In this document: in pieces, positions 1-8,257 of the stretch
How the letters are laid out: every line of letters starts with the position of its first letter
Position numbering within the stretch: position 1 is the first letter of the stretch
Translations under genes and position numbers: made by a program
The notes under the pieces: generated by a model
Told to the model about the DNA's origin: nothing
Seen by the model: the letters and a program-made list of their open reading frames with translations, nothing else
Database searches by the model: none
Origin: Amycolatopsis acidiphila
GTDB taxonomy: Bacteria > Actinomycetota > Actinomycetes > Mycobacteriales > Pseudonocardiaceae
Assembly: GCF_021391495.1 (NCBI RefSeq)
Contig: NZ_CP090063.1
Coordinates: forward strand, 248,001-312,000
Direction: 5' to 3'
DNA: 64,000 bases

Positions 1-145
1 CGGGGCGGTGCCCGTTGCCCATGCGGCTGACCAGCGACGCGCTCACCCCCGCCTCGGCCGCGAGCTGGCGCCAGGACAGGCCCCGGGCCTCGCGCTCCGC
101 GTCGAGCGCCCCGTGCAACCTGGCCGCGTCCAGCCGTCCCGCCAT
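1..145 (-). CDS. XRE-family helix-turn-helix regulator, N-terminal part only
   Basis: The reading frame starts at an ATG at 145 and runs off the left edge of the window, so only the first 48 residues are visible. They read MAGRLDAARLHGALDAERE, followed by a classic Cro/C1-type helix-turn-helix (LSWRQLAAEAGVSASLVSRM, residues about 23-42). This is a DNA-binding repressor/activator fold; its C-terminal domain is outside the window. Its promoter region is shared with the divergent DUF2188 gene at 267 and holds a cluster of GTTGCA-type half sites, which suggests autoregulation. HTH identity is clear; the regulated process is unknown. Confidence 0.75.
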   Translation of the reverse strand, partial: MAGRLDAARLHGALDAEREARGLSWRQLAAEAGVSASLVSRMGNGHRP

Positions 146-173
146 CGATCCACGCACCCTCCGTCTTTTCGTC

Positions 174-247
174 GTTGCAGTGTTGCTGGGGCGTTGTGGT
201 TGTGCAACACTTGTGCAGATTGGGAACACTGTTGCAGCTCTGCAACA
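174..247. promoter_or_regulatory. Operator cluster between divergent XRE regulator and DUF2188 gene
   Basis: The 120-bp divergent intergenic region carries repeated GTTGCA/TGCAAC elements. The best is a perfect 8-bp inverted repeat at 230-247 (TGTTGCAG, 2-bp centre, CTGCAACA). A shorter GTTG-TG-CAAC repeat lies at 199-208, and further half sites (GTTGCAG, TGTTGC) at about 174-186. The likely binder is the XRE regulator that starts at 145. This is inferred from symmetry and position only. Confidence 0.55.
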
Positions 248-266
248 CCACGGAAGGGGATCTGCC

Positions 267-488
267 ATGTCGTGCACCGTCTACTGGGTCTCGCCGCTGT
301 TCGGCAGCTGGGACGTCCGGCGGGTGGACCGGGTGGTCTCGCACCACGGGCGCAAGCGTGAAGCGGTGAGCGTGGCCGCGCGGCTCGCGCGGCGGGACAG
401 GCCGAGCATGCTGAAGATCCAGCGGCGGGACGGGTCCATCGAGAGCCGGCGGGTCTACGGGCACGATGCCCTTCCGCCGGCCGGCTGA
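267..488 (+). CDS. DUF2188-like small protein
   Basis: A 73-residue protein starting at ATG 267, with a purine-rich ribosome site (GGAAGGGGA) just upstream. Longer in-frame starts would run through the operator cluster and were not used. The pattern of an N-terminal W-V-R segment, a central basic helix (HHGRKREAVSVAARLARRD) and a C-terminal strand with DGSIESRRVYG followed by DALPP fits the DUF2188 family. These are small proteins often found beside stress or phage-related regulators; no biochemical function is established. It is divergent from the XRE regulator and probably controlled by it. Confidence 0.65.
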   Translation: MSCTVYWVSPLFGSWDVRRVDRVVSHHGRKREAVSVAARLARRDRPSMLKIQRRDGSIESRRVYGHDALPPAG

Positions 489-508
489 GCTCTGTTGGAC
501 GCAGGGGT

Positions 509-528
509 TCTCGAACATGGGTTCGAGA
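509..528. terminator. Hairpin between convergent genes
   Basis: A perfect 8-bp stem (TCTCGAAC / GTTCGAGA) with a 4-nt loop lies between the end of the DUF2188 gene (488) and the end of the SIS gene (562). It is placed to serve as a bidirectional terminator. There is no clear U-tract on either strand. Confidence 0.4.
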
Positions 529-561
529 CTAGGGGTGGGGTCTGACAGTTCGGGGCGTCGG

Positions 562-1176
562 TCAGCCGGCCTTGCGGGGCGAGTCCGAAGTGGACAGTTC
601 GTTTTCCAGTACAGCGCCCAGAATGTGCACCGCGACGAGATGTGCCTCCTGGACGGTGGCTGCCGTGCCGGGCAGGCAGATCGCGTCCTCGACGACGTTC
701 GCGAGCGGGTTGGGGCCGGGGCCGGTCAGTGCCCACACGTTGGCGCCGGCCCTGATCCCCGCCTCCGCGGCTAGGGCGAGGTTGCGGCTGCGGCCGTTGG
801 CGGACAACAGCACCAGGATGTCCCGCGGCCGCGCGTGTGCCGTCACCTGGCGGGCGAAGACCTCGGCGTAGTCGTGGTGGTACTCGTCCCCGATGGCGGT
901 CAGGCTCGATACGTCCGCGGTCAGTGCGATCGCGGAGAACGGGGGTCTGCCCTGGGGGTAGCGCCCCATCAGCTCGGCGGCGAGCTGATGGGCTTCGGCG
1001 GCGGAACCACCGTTGCCCGCGGTGAGTACACGGTTGCCCTCCTGCAGGCGTTCGGCCACCAGGTGTCCCCACCGGGTCAGCCGAGCCATCTGCTGCCGGA
1101 GTGCGTCCAGCGTGTCGTCCAGGGTGCTCAGGTGTCCGCGCGCCACATTCGACAGGGGTGTGGTGGTCGCGCTCAT
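562..1176 (-). CDS. SIS-domain phosphoheptose isomerase-like protein (GmhA family)
   Basis: A 204-residue protein with one sugar-isomerase (SIS) domain. The GNGGSAAEAHQLAAELMGRY motif (about residues 55-74) is the phosphosugar-binding loop of sedoheptulose-7-phosphate isomerases. It continues through LTADVSSLTAIGDEY and a second SIS segment ILVLLSANGRSRNLALA. GmhA enzymes convert sedoheptulose 7-phosphate to D-glycero-heptose 7-phosphate. The length matches the family. In actinomycetes such genes often occur alone or with glycosyltransferases, and no other heptose gene is nearby here, so the substrate is uncertain. It lies downstream of csoR in the same direction across an 86-bp gap and may be read through. 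Confidence 0.8.
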   Translation of the reverse strand: MSATTTPLSNVARGHLSTLDDTLDALRQQMARLTRWGHLVAERLQEGNRVLTAGNGGSAAEAHQLAAELMGRYPQGRPPFSAIALTADVSSLTAIGDEYHHDYAEVFARQVTAHARPRDILVLLSANGRSRNLALAAEAGIRAGANVWALTGPGPNPLANVVEDAICLPGTAATVQEAHLVAVHILGAVLENELSTSDSPRKAG

Positions 1177-1262
1177 GGCAGTGGAATGCCCCTCGCCGCG
1201 GAACTGAAACAGCGGCTGGATCGAGCGAGCTGGCGGGTTTTCCCGGGCCAGGGAGGGAGGTG

Positions 1263-1544
1263 TCAGGACTTCACGAGCCGCGCGATGGCGTCGGAGGCTT
1301 CGCGCACCTTGACCTCGGCCTCGTGGCCACCCGCCTTCGCGGCGTCGACCACGCAGCCGGCCAGGTGCTCGTCGAGGAGCTCGAGCGAGAACGACTGCAG
1401 TGCCTTCGTCGCCGCCGAGACCTGGGTCAGGATGTCGATGCAGTACTTGTCCTCCTCGACCATCCGCTGCAGGCCCCGGATCTGCCCTTCGATCCGGCGC
1501 AGGCGCTTGAGGTAGGCGTCCTTTTCCCCGCTGTAGCTTGCCAT
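1263..1544 (-). CDS. csoR: CsoR-family copper-sensing transcriptional repressor
   Basis: A 93-residue all-helical DUF156/CsoR repressor. With the start at ATG 1544 (GGTGG upstream at good spacing; an alternative GTG lies at 1556), the copper ligands fall at Cys35, His60 and Cys64, matching the C-H-C triad of CsoR proteins. The basic DNA-contacting helix is YLKRLRRIEGQIRGLQRM. CsoR binds operators without copper and releases them when Cu(I) binds. It is divergent from the NiCoT gene, and a 17-bp operator-like site sits between them at 1581-1597. Sites of the same form precede copZ and the permease gene, so it probably controls all of these and itself. Confidence 0.9.
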   Translation of the reverse strand: MASYSGEKDAYLKRLRRIEGQIRGLQRMVEEDKYCIDILTQVSAATKALQSFSLELLDEHLAGCVVDAAKAGGHEAEVKVREASDAIARLVKS

Positions 1545-1580
1545 TGCGCTGCCCACCTTCGTGCTCGACTTCGTCCGATC

Positions 1581-1597
1581 ATACCCGCTCCCCGTAT
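1581..1597. promoter_or_regulatory. CsoR-type operator, csoR/NiCoT divergent region
   Basis: A 17-bp imperfect palindrome, ATACC at one end and GTAT at the other with a C-rich middle, centred between csoR (start 1544) and the NiCoT gene (start 1652). It has the same length and ends as the sites at 2720-2736 and 6280-6296. CsoR operators in actinobacteria are GC-rich palindromes of this type with ATA/TAT-like flanks. Assignment to CsoR is inference. Confidence 0.6.
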
Positions 1598-1651
1598 CTC
1601 GAGACAGAAGCGAAACCCCAACCGGCTGCTCATCTGATTACTCTGGCAGGT

Positions 1652-2710
1652 ATGAGCAGACGTGACTGGCTGCCGGTGTCCGCGATGGCCGGCTTCGTGG
1701 TCGTCCTCAACGTGCTGGGCTGGGGTGTGCTGACCCTGTTCGTGGTGCCGGAGCACTACGCGATCGGGAACGCGCAGGTCTTCGGGGTCGGGCTCGGGGT
1801 CACGGCGTTCACCCTCGGCATGCGGCACGCGTTCGACGCCGACCACATCGCCGCCATCGACAACACGACGCGCAAGCTCATCGCGGACGGGCAACGGCCG
1901 CTGACCGTGGGGTTCTGGTTCTCCCTCGGCCATTCGACGATCGTGTTCGTGCTGTGCCTGCTGCTCTCGCTCGGCGTGCGGGCGCTGACCGGCCAGCTGG
2001 AGAACGACGCCTCGACGCTGCACCAGGTGACCGGGGTGGTCGGGGTCCTGGTGTCCGGGGTGTTCCTGTGCCTGATCGGGCTGGTCAACCTGGTCGTGCT
2101 CACCGGGATCGTCAGGGTGTTCCGCGGGATGCGGGCCGGCGAGCTCACCGAGGCGCAGCTCGAGGAGCAGCTGAACAAGCGCGGCTTCCTGAACCGGATC
2201 CTCGGCCGGACCACCGCCGCGGTGCGCAAGCCGTGGCACATCTACCCGGTCGGCGTGCTGTTCGGCCTGGGCTTCGACACCGCGACCGAGGTCGGCCTGC
2301 TCGTGCTCGCGGGCGGCGCGGCCGCGTTCTCGCTGCCCTGGTACGCCATCCTCGTGCTGCCGGTGTTGTTCGCGGCGGGCATGACGTTGTTCGACGCCGC
2401 CGACGGGCTGTTCATGAACCGGGCCTACGACTGGGCGTTCGCGCAGCCGGTGCGCAAGATCTTCTACAACATCACGGTCACCGCGCTGTCCGTGGCGGTG
2501 GCCCTGCTGATCGGCGTCATCGAGCTGATCAGCGTGCTCACCGAGCAGCTGGGCATCACGACCGGGCCGCTCGCGGCGATCGCGAACCTGAACCTGGACT
2601 ACGTCGGGTTCGTCATCGTCGGGCTCTTCGCGGTGACCTGGGTGGTGGCGCTGGTGGTCTGGCGCGTCGGCCGGATCGAGGAACGCTGGGCGGTGCCGGC
2701 CGAACAGTAG
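1652..2710 (+). CDS. Nickel/cobalt transporter, NiCoT family (HoxN/NixA type)
   Basis: A 352-residue polytopic membrane protein with about eight hydrophobic segments. The family signature RHAFDADHIAAIDNTTR (H-x4-D-H type, in the second membrane segment, around residues 55-70) carries the metal-binding residues. LGFDTATEVGLL is the second NiCoT signature. These permeases import Ni2+ or Co2+ with high affinity. The start at ATG 1654-region (codon at 1652) was chosen because the longer frame runs back through the CsoR operator and into csoR. It is divergent from csoR and ends 36 bp before copZ. Cobalt could feed B12 for the MetH encoded 43 kb away; that link is speculative. Metal specificity cannot be read from sequence. 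Confidence 0.85.
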   Translation: MSRRDWLPVSAMAGFVVVLNVLGWGVLTLFVVPEHYAIGNAQVFGVGLGVTAFTLGMRHAFDADHIAAIDNTTRKLIADGQRPLTVGFWFSLGHSTIVFVLCLLLSLGVRALTGQLENDASTLHQVTGVVGVLVSGVFLCLIGLVNLVVLTGIVRVFRGMRAGELTEAQLEEQLNKRGFLNRILGRTTAAVRKPWHIYPVGVLFGLGFDTATEVGLLVLAGGAAAFSLPWYAILVLPVLFAAGMTLFDAADGLFMNRAYDWAFAQPVRKIFYNITVTALSVAVALLIGVIELISVLTEQLGITTGPLAAIANLNLDYVGFVIVGLFAVTWVVALVVWRVGRIEERWAVPAEQ

Positions 2711-2719
2711 GTTTCCCCG

Positions 2720-2746
2720 GTACGGGTAGGGGGTATGATCGGCACC
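2720..2746 (+). promoter_or_regulatory. copZ promoter with overlapping CsoR-type operator
   Basis: A 17-bp operator-like palindrome lies at 2720-2736; read on the minus strand it begins ATACC and ends GTAC. It overlaps a good -10 hexamer, TATGAT, at 2734-2739. The -10 ends 7 nt before the ATG at 2747, so transcription would start at or next to the start codon and give a leaderless mRNA. Binding here would block RNA polymerase directly. Confidence 0.6.
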
Positions 2747-2950
2747 ATGACTCAGACCAGCTACACCGTCACCGGGATGACCTGCGAACACTGCGTCAAG
2801 GCGGTCACCGAGGAGGTGGGCCGGATCGAGGGTGTCGAGTCCGTCGCGGTCGACCTGCCGTCCGGTGCGCTCACCGTCGTCAGCTCGGGCGAGTTGAGTG
2901 ACGACGCGGTGCGCGCGGCGGTCGACGAAGCGGGCTACCAGGTCGCCTGA
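2747..2950 (+). CDS. copZ: CopZ-like copper chaperone (heavy-metal-associated domain)
   Basis: A 67-residue single HMA domain with the Cu(I)-binding motif GMTCEHC near residue 10 and the typical beta-alpha-beta-beta-alpha-beta pattern. It carries Cu(I) in the cytosol and hands it to the CopA ATPase. ATG 2747 is preferred over ATG 2735 because the latter lies inside the -10 box. The stop TGA overlaps the copA ATG by one base (TGATG), so the two are translationally coupled. Confidence 0.9.
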   Translation: MTQTSYTVTGMTCEHCVKAVTEEVGRIEGVESVAVDLPSGALTVVSSGELSDDAVRAAVDEAGYQVA

Positions 2951-5130
2951 TGACCGCCACCGCGGACCACGACCGGCTGGAGCTCGCGATCGGCGGGATG
3001 ACCTGTGCGTCCTGCGCGATGCGGATCGAGAAGAAGCTCAACAGGCTCGACGGCGTCACCGCCACGGTCAACTACGCCACGGAGAAGGCCAACGTGACCT
3101 TCCCGGTCGGCGTGGACCCGAGGCGGCTGGTGGAGACCGTCGAGGCGGCGGGCTACACCGCCGCGCTGCCGCGGCCGGGGCAGGACGAGGACGCGACCCG
3201 TCCGTTGCGCCGCCGCCTGATCGCGTCCGCGGTGCTGGCTATCCCGGTCGTGGTGCTCGCGATGGTTCCCGCCTGGCAGTTCGACTACTGGCAGTGGGTG
3301 TCGCTCGCGCTCGCGACCCCGGTCATCGGCTGGGCGGCGTGGCCCTTCCACAAGGCGAGCTGGACGAACCTGACGCACGGCACCACCACCATGGACACGC
3401 TGATCTCGGTCGGCACGCTGGCCGCGTTCCTGTGGTCGCTCTACGCGCTCGTCCTCGGTGACGCGGGCATGATCGGCATGCGGCATCCGTTCGCGCTGAC
3501 CATCGAGCGCTCGGCCGGGGACGCGGTCTACTTCGAGGTCGCGACCGGGGTCATCACCTTCCTGCTGGCGGGGCGGTACTTCGAGGCACGGTCCAAGCGG
3601 CGGGCCGGCGCCGCGCTGCGGGCGCTGCTCCAGCTGGGCGCGAAGGAGGTCGCGGTCCTGCGGGACGGCGCCGAAGTGCGGATCCCGGCCGACCGGCTCG
3701 CCGTGGGCGACCGGTTCGTCGTGCGGCCGGGGGAGAAGATCGCGACCGACGGCGTGATCGAGGAGGGCGCGTCCGCGGTCGACGCGAGCATGCTGACCGG
3801 CGAGTCCGTGCCGGTCGAGGTCGGGCCGGGGGACGCGGTCGTGGGGGCGACGGTCAACGCGGGCGGGCGGCTCGTGGTGCGTGCGACCCGGGTCGGCGCG
3901 GACACGCAACTGGCGCAGATGGGCCGGCTCGTCGAGGCCGCGCAGGCCGGGAAGGCGCAGGTCCAGCGGCTGGCCGACCGGGTCGCCGGGGTGTTCGTGC
4001 CGATCGTGCTGACGCTCTCGCTGACCACGCTGGTCGGCTGGCTCGCCGCGGGCGGCACGCCGTCGGCGGCGTTCACCGCGGCGGTCGCGGTGCTGATCAT
4101 CGCGTGCCCGTGTGCGCTGGGACTGGCGACGCCGACGGCGCTGCTGGTCGGCACCGGGCGCGGGGCGCAGCTCGGCATTCTCATCAAGGGGCCGGAGGTG
4201 CTGGAAGGCACCCGCCGGATCGACACGATCGTGCTGGACAAGACCGGGACCGTGACCACGGGCCGGATGTCACTGGTGGACGTGCGGCTCGCGCCGGGCG
4301 AGGACCGCGCCGAGGTGCTGCGGCTCGCCGGGACGCTGGAGCACGCGTCCGAGCATCCGGTCGCCAAGGCCATCGCCGCCGCGGCGCCGGAGACCGGGGA
4401 GACCGCGGAGTTCGTCAACGTCGAGGGCCTCGGGGTGCGGGGCGTCGTCGACGGCCGGTCGGTCGTCGTGGGACGGGCGGCGTTGTTCGACGACCTGCCC
4501 GTCGAGCTGGCCGAAGCCAAGGCGGCGGCGGAGAAGCTCGGCCGGACGGCGGTCGTGGCGGGCTGGGACGGCAAGGCGCGGGCGGTACTGGAGGTCGCGG
4601 ACACGGTCAAGCCGACGTCTGCGGAGGCGGTTCGCCGCTTCGCCGCGCTGGGGTTGCGGCCGGTGCTGCTGACCGGCGACAACGAGGCCGTCGCCCGCGA
4701 GGTCGCGCGGGAGGTGGGGATCGACGAGGTCGTCGCCGAGGTGCTGCCGGCGGGCAAGGTCGACGTGGTCAAGCGGCTGCAGGAACAGGGACGCCGGGTA
4801 GCCATGGTCGGCGACGGTGTCAACGACGCCGCCGCGCTGGCCCAGGCCGACCTGGGCCTGGCGATGGGCACCGGCACCGACGTCGCGATCGAGGCCGGCG
4901 ACCTCACGCTGGTGCGCGGTGACCTGCGTGCGGCGGCGGACGCGATCCGGTTGTCGCGGCGGACGCTGGGGACGATCAAGGGGAACCTGTTCTGGGCGTT
5001 CGCCTACAACGTCGCCGCGCTCCCGCTCGCGGCGCTGGGCCTGCTCAACCCGATGATCGCCGGGGCGGCCATGGCGCTGAGCTCGGTGTTCGTGGTCAGC
5101 AACTCCCTGCGGCTGCGGAGCTTCCGCTAG
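2950..5130 (+). CDS. copA: Cu(I)-exporting P1B-type ATPase CopA
   Basis: A 726-residue P-type ATPase. From the N-terminus it has one HMA domain with GMTCASC (Cys19, Cys22), then eight predicted membrane segments. The transport-site CPC motif is at 386-388 (IACPCALG), the phosphorylation motif DKTGT at Asp430, an HP motif in [11 protein letters not shown], and the hinge [11 protein letters not shown] from Gly621. CPC with one N-terminal HMA domain is the Cu(I)-exporter pattern. It uses ATP to move Cu(I) across the plasma membrane out of the cell and is coupled to copZ. Its 3' end overlaps the convergent permease gene by 4 bp. Confidence 0.93.
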   Translation: MTATADHDRLELAIGGMTCASCAMRIEKKLNRLDGVTATVNYATEKANVTFPVGVDPRRLVETVEAAGYTAALPRPGQDEDATRPLRRRLIASAVLAIPVVVLAMVPAWQFDYWQWVSLALATPVIGWAAWPFHKASWTNLTHGTTTMDTLISVGTLAAFLWSLYALVLGDAGMIGMRHPFALTIERSAGDAVYFEVATGVITFLLAGRYFEARSKRRAGAALRALLQLGAKEVAVLRDGAEVRIPADRLAVGDRFVVRPGEKIATDGVIEEGASAVDASMLTGESVPVEVGPGDAVVGATVNAGGRLVVRATRVGADTQLAQMGRLVEAAQAGKAQVQRLADRVAGVFVPIVLTLSLTTLVGWLAAGGTPSAAFTAAVAVLIIACPCALGLATPTALLVGTGRGAQLGILIKGPEVLEGTRRIDTIVLDKTGTVTTGRMSLVDVRLAPGEDRAEVLRLAGTLEHASEHPVAKAIAAAAPETGETAEFVNVEGLGVRGVVDGRSVVVGRAALFDDLPVELAEAKAAAEKLGRTAVVAGWDGKARAVLEVADTVKPTSAEAVRRFAALGLRPVLLTGDNEAVAREVAREVGIDEVVAEVLPAGKVDVVKRLQEQGRRVAMVGDGVNDAAALAQADLGLAMGTGTDVAIEAGDLTLVRGDLRAAADAIRLSRRTLGTIKGNLFWAFAYNVAALPLAALGLLNPMIAGAAMALSSVFVVSNSLRLRSFR

Positions 5131-6275
5131 CCGCTGTGCTCGTCGCTCGGGTCGCCGCCCATCATCCTGAGCATCGACCAGCCGCCGGAGCGGACGAAGC
5201 GGATCAGCAGCACGGCGGCGAGCAGCAGGAACGCGATGTTCAGCCAGGTCGTGTAGTTCCAGGAGATCCCGGCCTCGAGGACCTTCGCGTTCCGTTCCGT
5301 GGGGGCCAGCCCGGTCACGCCGAACAGCAGCTCGACGACGTACCCGGCGGCGACCATGGCCAGGTAGAACACGCCGAGCAGGGTGAGTGCCATCCGCCCG
5401 CCGTAGTACTTCCGGTAGATGTTGAGGATCGGCAGGATCAGCAGGTCGGCGAAGATGAACGCGACCACGCCGCCGAAGCTGATGCCACCGTTCCACAGCA
5501 CCGCCGCGAGCGGCACGTTGCCGATCGAGCACACGAAGCTCAGGATCGCGACCACCGGACCGACGACCGGCCCCCACAGCGCGGAGCCCAGCGGATGGTC
5601 GGTCAGGAAGAAGCCGCGCCAGAACGACTCCGGCACCCAGGCACCGATCGCGCCCGCGATGAGCAGGCCGACCACCAGGTCGCGCAGGATCGCGGCCCAC
5701 TCCATGACGAACACGTGCGAGACGGACGTGAACCCCTCGGCCGATCCCAGCCGTCGCCAGAAGGAGCCCTCGCGGGTGACGGACATGTCCATCGCCGCGT
5801 GTCCCTCCATTGCGCCGGCGATGCCCTTCTCCGCCTGCTCACGCGCCGCGTGCAGGAGCCGGTCGCGGACGAAGAGGCGGAACATCAGCGCCACGAACAC
5901 GATCATCAGCGGCCCGCCGACGAACTCGGCCACCGTGAACTGCCAGCCCATCAGCAGCGCGAGCAGGATGCCCAGCTCGACGACGAGGTTCGTGGACGCG
6001 ATCTCGAAGGTCATCGCCGCCGTGAAGTTCGCGCCCTTGCGGAACAGCGACCGGGCGAGCGCGACCGCCGCGTAGGAGCACGACGAGGAGGCGACACCGA
6101 GCCCGGCTGCGGTCGCCAGCGTGCGCGCGCGGTCGTCGCCGAGCAGGCGCACGACCGTGGACCTGCGCACCACCGCCTGTACCACGGCGGACAGGCTGAA
6201 CCCCAGGATCAGTGCCCACAGGATCTCCCAGGTCATCGAGCCCGCGAGCGCCAGTGCGTCCCCGATCGCGGCCAT
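5127..6275 (-). CDS. Two-domain permease, UPF0718/YraQ type
   Basis: A 382-residue membrane protein with two halves of about four hydrophobic helices joined by a charged linker (around residues 160-195). Motifs such as [17 protein letters not shown] and [20 protein letters not shown] match the COG0701 permease family, whose members include putative thiol or metalloid exporters. The start at ATG 6275 is set by GGAGG seven bases upstream; an ATG at 6281 is too close to it. A perfect ATACC...GGTAT operator sits at 6280-6296, so this permease probably belongs to the CsoR regulon. Cys-Ser-Tyr in SSSCSY could be a metal site, but no substrate is proven for this group. Confidence 0.8.
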   Translation of the reverse strand: MAAIGDALALAGSMTWEILWALILGFSLSAVVQAVVRRSTVVRLLGDDRARTLATAAGLGVASSSCSYAAVALARSLFRKGANFTAAMTFEIASTNLVVELGILLALLMGWQFTVAEFVGGPLMIVFVALMFRLFVRDRLLHAAREQAEKGIAGAMEGHAAMDMSVTREGSFWRRLGSAEGFTSVSHVFVMEWAAILRDLVVGLLIAGAIGAWVPESFWRGFFLTDHPLGSALWGPVVGPVVAILSFVCSIGNVPLAAVLWNGGISFGGVVAFIFADLLILPILNIYRKYYGGRMALTLLGVFYLAMVAAGYVVELLFGVTGLAPTERNAKVLEAGISWNYTTWLNIAFLLLAAVLLIRFVRSGGWSMLRMMGGDPSDEHSG

Positions 6276-6279
6276 GTTC

Positions 6280-6296
6280 ATACCTCCAAGGGGTAT
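6280..6296. promoter_or_regulatory. CsoR-type operator upstream of permease gene
   Basis: A 17-bp site with perfect 5-bp inverted ends (ATACC / GGTAT), overlapping the ribosome-binding region of the permease gene. Same length and ends as the sites at 1581-1597 and 2720-2736. It lies 45 bp before the divergent CoA-transferase gene. Confidence 0.6.
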
Positions 6297-6340
6297 CAGA
6301 CGGGTTCGACTGTAGCCGGTCGTGCGGTAGAAGGGAGGAC

Positions 6341-7483
6341 GTGACTGATGGACCACTGTCGGGGGTGCTGATCGCCGACTTCAGCCGGGTGCTCGCCGCG
6401 CCCTACGCGACGATGCTGCTGGCCGACCTCGGCGCCGAGGTGATCAAGGTGGAGCGACCCGTCGCGGGGGACGACACCCGCGCCTGGGGGCCGCCGCACG
6501 TCGACGGCGAGGCCGTCTATTACCGCTCGGTCAACCGAAACAAGCGCTCCGTCGTGCTGGACCTGGGCGACCCGGCGGGGCTCGCGGCGGGGCGGGAGCT
6601 GGCGCTGCGGGCGGACGTGCTGATCGAGAACTTCCGGCCGGGGCTGATGGCCCGCTACGGCCTCGACCACGACAAGCTGCGCGTCGGCAACCCCGGGTTG
6701 GTGTACTGCTCGGTCTCCGGGTTCGGCGGCGGCGCGGGCGCCGCGCTGCCGGGGTACGACCTGCTGGTCCAGGCTGTCGGCGGGTTGATGAGCGTGACCG
6801 GACCGGCGCCGGGCGAACCGACGAAGGTGGGTGTCGCGCTCGTCGACGTGCTCACCGGCCTGCACGCGGGCATCGGGATCCTGGCCGCGTTGCGGCACCG
6901 GGAGGCGACCGGAGAGGGGCAGCTCATCGAGGTGGACCTGCTCAGCGCGCTGCTGTCGAGCATGGTCAACCAGAGCGCGAACCACCTGATGGCCGGGCTG
7001 ACGCCGGGCATCATGGGCAACCGGCACCCCTCGGTCGCGCCGTACGAGGTGTATCAGGCGGCGGACCGGCCCATCGCGCTGGCGGTGGGGAACGACCGGC
7101 AGTTCGCGTCGCTCGTCGGGGCGCTCGGGGCGCCGGAGCTCGCGGCGGACCCGCGGTTCGTGCACAACGCGAGCCGGGTCGCGCACGTCGACGAGCTGGC
7201 GGCGCTGCTGAGCGCGCAGCTGGCGACGCGCACGGCGGACGAGTGGTTCGAGCTGCTGACCCCGCTCGGGGTGCCGTGCGGGCCGGTGAACGACCTCGCC
7301 GAGGCCTTCGCCCTGGCCGAGCGGCTGGGCCTCGAGCCACGCGCGCCCGGTGGCTCCGTCCGGAACCCGATCAAACTGTCGGCCACCCCGCCCGCGTACC
7401 GGCTGCCGCCGCCGACGCTCGGGGAGCACACGACGGAGATCCTGGAGTGGCTCGCGAAGCCGGAGTCACCGCCAGGTGGCTGA
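6341..7483 (+). CDS. CaiB/BaiF (type III) CoA-transferase
   Basis: A 380-residue member of the formyl-CoA transferase-like family III. N-terminal motifs include GVLIADFSRVLAAPYATMLLADLGAEVIKVE and the segment around NRNKRSVVLDL. The middle has GYDLLVQAVGGLMSVTG, and IEVDLLSALLS is near the position of the family catalytic aspartate. The enzyme moves CoA between carboxylic acids through an aspartyl-CoA thioester. Start GTG 6341 follows GGGAGG. The substrate is not readable. It converges on, and overlaps by 18 bp, the IclR gene that ends the glucarate operon, so it may act on a related organic acid, but that is only a neighbourhood guess. Confidence 0.8.
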   Translation: MTDGPLSGVLIADFSRVLAAPYATMLLADLGAEVIKVERPVAGDDTRAWGPPHVDGEAVYYRSVNRNKRSVVLDLGDPAGLAAGRELALRADVLIENFRPGLMARYGLDHDKLRVGNPGLVYCSVSGFGGGAGAALPGYDLLVQAVGGLMSVTGPAPGEPTKVGVALVDVLTGLHAGIGILAALRHREATGEGQLIEVDLLSALLSSMVNQSANHLMAGLTPGIMGNRHPSVAPYEVYQAADRPIALAVGNDRQFASLVGALGAPELAADPRFVHNASRVAHVDELAALLSAQLATRTADEWFELLTPLGVPCGPVNDLAEAFALAERLGLEPRAPGGSVRNPIKLSATPPAYRLPPPTLGEHTTEILEWLAKPESPPGG

Positions 7484-8245
7484 GCGGACCGCGCGTTCGA
7501 TGGCCGTCCTGGCGCCGGCGAGGGCGTCGAGGACTGAGGACTCCGTCGCCGGGGTCAGCCGGGCGATCGGGACCGAGCAGCTGATCGCGTCGATGACGGG
7601 TGTCTCGTAGCGCAGCGCCATCCCGAAGCACCGCAGGCCGACGGTGCCTTCCTCGTTGTCGATGGAGTAGCCGCGCTCACGCACCCCCGCCAGATCGGTC
7701 AGCAGGCCGGGGCGGTCGAGGGTGTGCTCGGTCAGCGCGGGCAGCTCCGACGGCAGCAGCTTCTCGACCTCGGCGTCCGTGCGTTCGGCGAGGATCGCCT
7801 TGCCGAGCGACGTCACGTACGCCGGCAGCCGGCGCCCGACCCGGCTGAACGGGCGCAGGTAGTGCCGGGACTCCCGGGTCGCGAGGTACACGATGTCGGC
7901 GCCGTCGAGGCGGGCGAAGTGCACGGTCTCGCCGACCTGCTCGCCGAGGTCCTCCAGGTGCGGCTTCGCGGCCGCCAGCCGCGGGTCGCCGTCGAGGTAC
8001 GAAGTGCCGACGAGCAGCGCTCGCACCCCGATCGCGTACAACGAGCCCGTCGGGTCGGTGCGCACCCAGCCGCGGTTCACCAGCGTCTGCAGCAGCGCGT
8101 ACAGGCTGCTGCGCGGCACGTCCATCCGCTCGGCGAGCTGACGCAGGCTGATCGGCTGGCCGTCGAGGCTCCCGAGAACCTCGAGAACCTCGACGGTGCG
8201 CGCGGCCGACTTCACATCACGCACGCCCTTCTGCTGCTCAGGCAT
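7466..8245 (-). CDS. IclR-family transcriptional regulator of the glucarate operon
   Basis: A 259-residue IclR regulator. The N-terminal winged helix (SAARTVEVLEVLGSLDGQPIS, then LRQLAERMDVPRSSLYALLQ) is followed by the C-terminal effector domain with YVTSLGKAILAERTD and a conserved R-x-RGYSIDNEEGTVGLRC segment. Such proteins bind aromatic or sugar acids. It is the last gene of a co-directional run with the MFS, gudD and kdgD genes (12-bp gap to the MFS gene). It is thus probably the local regulator; the long inverted repeat upstream of kdgD is a candidate site. Confidence 0.85.
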   Translation of the reverse strand: MPEQQKGVRDVKSAARTVEVLEVLGSLDGQPISLRQLAERMDVPRSSLYALLQTLVNRGWVRTDPTGSLYAIGVRALLVGTSYLDGDPRLAAAKPHLEDLGEQVGETVHFARLDGADIVYLATRESRHYLRPFSRVGRRLPAYVTSLGKAILAERTDAEVEKLLPSELPALTEHTLDRPGLLTDLAGVRERGYSIDNEEGTVGLRCFGMALRYETPVIDAISCSVPIARLTPATESSVLDALAGARTAIERAVRSATWR

Positions 8246-8257
8246 GCTCGCATCTTC

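Noticed and set aside
1557..1651. Cobalamin or Ni/Co riboswitch before the NiCoT gene
   Set aside because: The gap is only 95 bp and is largely taken by the CsoR-type operator; no riboswitch core sequence was seen.
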